This document shows, in pieces, positions 62,968 through 64,000 of a stretch of DNA of 64,000 nucleotides. A program made the translations under genes and the position numbers. The DNA is taken from positions 1 to 64,000 of the forward strand of contig JAMLHN010000005.1 in NCBI GenBank assembly GCA_023957115.1. The letters are read 5' to 3'. Under the pieces are notes generated by a model, which worked only from the letters and a program-made list of their open reading frames with translations, had not been told where the DNA came from and ran no database searches. Position 1 is the stretch's first letter. Each line of letters begins with the position of its first letter. The DNA comes from Thermomicrobiales bacterium (GTDB lineage Bacteria; Chloroflexota; Chloroflexia; Thermomicrobiales; UBA6265).

Positions 62968-64000
62968 CTACCCGGCCCGGCGACCTGCACCGCGTGTCAC
63001 GAACGCCAGGCCGCCCAGAAGCGCGCCGGCGATCAGGGCAAGGAACCAGTAGCGAGGCACTTGAGCCAAGGGAGAAACGCCCACACCCGGAAGACTGGTC
63101 GCATCTTTGACGCTGGCGATTGCCTCCGCATCGACATCTTCGGCCACCAGCGAGGTGAATGAAACGCCCGAGAACGAGCCGCTGGAGGTGTAGAGCGCGC
63201 CGGCATCGCCGACCAGCTCATCGGTTACCAGACCGCCGGTGGCCGATCCGCCAGGTCCGCCCGCTCCGTCGGTCGAACCTCCGCTGCTCGACGTGACGCC
63301 TTCAGAAACCATCGCGGTGCCGGCGCCGTATCTGATGATCACGCGTGTCACGGTTCCCGGTGCGATCTGGAATGTTGTATTCGCCCCGGTGAGCCCCTCG
63401 GTCAGGGTGTGTGCGCCCGCCGTGCCCGTGGCGGGAACTCCCTGGATCGATTCGACCCCGTCGCGGCCAAGTTTCAATGAAGGGATAGAATCGCCGGTTG
63501 CCAGACCGATCTGAATCGTGGCATCGCCCGCGAAACAGCTCGATCCACCCAGATCCGAGGCCGATGCGCTGGCGCCAGGGGCGAGCGCGACGACGCTCGT
63601 GCCGCTGCCAGTCAGACAGTAGAGGGCCGCCACCGTCAGCGTGCCGTTTCCTTCGGTCGATTCGACCGTTGCCGTCACCGTTGGAGGCGCGCTCGTCGCG
63701 GTCTGCGTTGGAGCAGGCGGCGTTGCCGTCGAGGTCGCCGTGGTGGCCGGTGATGTTGCGGTGCGGGTTGGACTGGCCGATGCAGTGTGCGTTGGAGCAG
63801 CCGTTGCCGTGCGTGTCGGACTCGCGGTTGGGGACGGTGGCACCGGGGTATTCGTCCTGGTTGGCGTCATCGTCGCCGTTGCGGTTGCCGACGGCTCCGG
63901 GGCAGCAACGATATTGAAGAGATGAATGGTGACGTCACCGTCGTACGTCGTATCGAGCGAGACCGTAGCCGAAGTGAGATCGACCGAGACAATCGTGCCG
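62968..64000 (-). CDS. Surface-anchored Thr/Pro-rich protein, 5' end beyond the window
   Basis: The frame is open through the right edge, so the start lies outside. It enters with a beta-domain (GTIVSVDLTSATVSLDTTYD, then VTIHLFNIVAAPEP). A mucin-like linker of about 70 residues follows, nearly all Thr, Pro, Ala and Ser with TPTRT/SPTRTA repeats. The next globular part (YCLTGSGTSVVAL, SSCFAGDATIQIG) has two Cys that may bridge. A C-terminal helix FLALIAGALLGGLAFV and the basic end TRGAGRRAG anchor it in the membrane. The layout suggests an outward-facing stalked protein. Confidence 0.8.
   Translation of the reverse strand, partial: GTIVSVDLTSATVSLDTTYDGDVTIHLFNIVAAPEPSATATATMTPTRTNTPVPPSPTASPTRTATAAPTHTASASPTRTATSPATTATSTATPPAPTQTATSAPPTVTATVESTEGNGTLTVAALYCLTGSGTSVVALAPGASASASDLGGSSCFAGDATIQIGLATGDSIPSLKLGRDGVESIQGVPATGTAGAHTLTEGLTGANTTFQIAPGTVTRVIIRYGAGTAMVSEGVTSSSGGSTDGAGGPGGSATGGLVTDELVGDAGALYTSSGSFSGVSFTSLVAEDVDAEAIASVKDATSLPGVGVSPLAQVPRYWFLALIAGALLGGLAFVTRGAGRRAG

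Overview
The window is a GC-rich stretch of bacterial chromosome that looks like a Thermomicrobia-type Chloroflexota (Sphaerobacter/Thermomicrobiales-like). That assignment is inferred, not tested. It rests on the mix of N-methylhydantoinase A/B, a molybdopterin CoxL form II protein, an aldehyde:ferredoxin oxidoreductase, Tat-type peptide-binding proteins, large BTAD/ATPase regulators, a phosphatidylinositol-type lipid module, secreted proteins cut at an Ala-Gln-Asp/Glu junction, and many degenerate intergenic repeats. No tRNA, rRNA or CRISPR array was seen. Genes lie on both strands in short operons with frequent ATGA/GTGA/TTGA overlaps.

Layout. 0.1-6 kb: S9 peptidase, a ThDP enzyme, hydroxypyruvate isomerase and a tartronate-semialdehyde-reductase-type dehydrogenase (C2/C3 acid metabolism). 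6-11.5 kb: a BTAD/ATPase regulator that seems to lack its middle, two secreted proteins, and divergent RraA-type and HpcH/HpaI-type aldolases. 11.5-19.2 kb: penicillin acylase family protein, glycosyltransferase plus thiL, and a Ski2-like helicase. 19.3-21.1 kb: two PRC-barrel-like paralogues around a cupredoxin. 21.5-23.8 kb: a T-box leader with a lysine specifier in front of dapA-dapB. 24.0-25.4 kb: a dead IS4-like insertion sequence with intact ends and an 8-bp target duplication. 25.5-30.2 kb: hyuA-hyuB-proline dehydrogenase. 30.3-38.9 kb: a divergon with sugar-binding protein, AOR and enolase-superfamily enzyme on one side and a GntR regulator, two permeases and a sugar ATPase on the other. 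39.5-42.5 kb: a persulfide/sulfide-handling operon with a CsoR/CstR-type repressor, a dioxygenase-rhodanese fusion, two rhodaneses and DUF302. 42.5-47.5 kb: LysM lipoprotein, nitrilase, class II aldolase, a frameshifted zinc dehydrogenase and a nitroreductase. 47.6-49.5 kb: PimA-like glycosyltransferase, CDP-alcohol phosphatidyltransferase and a tiny membrane protein. 49.7-55.3 kb: complete dipeptide/oligopeptide ABC operon. 55.6-64 kb: SdpI-like protein, VOC epimerase, CoA transferase, CoxL-like subunit, a propeller-like secreted protein and a Thr/Pro-rich surface protein running off the right edge.

How the genes work together. The best supported systems are the thiol-only repressor with its operator lying inside its own promoter and a CstB-like enzyme downstream; tRNA-Lys sensing control of dapAB; and a sugar uptake divergon whose catabolic enzymes are an AOR and an enolase-superfamily dehydratase. 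The last combination would imply oxidation of a sugar aldehyde before dehydration, and is a hypothesis.

Intergenic DNA is unusual. It carries at least four families of 7-nt-period repeats, resembling the heptameric STRR repeats of heterocystous cyanobacteria, and three MITE-like inverted-repeat families. Several of these start exactly at, or supply, the stop codon of the upstream gene.
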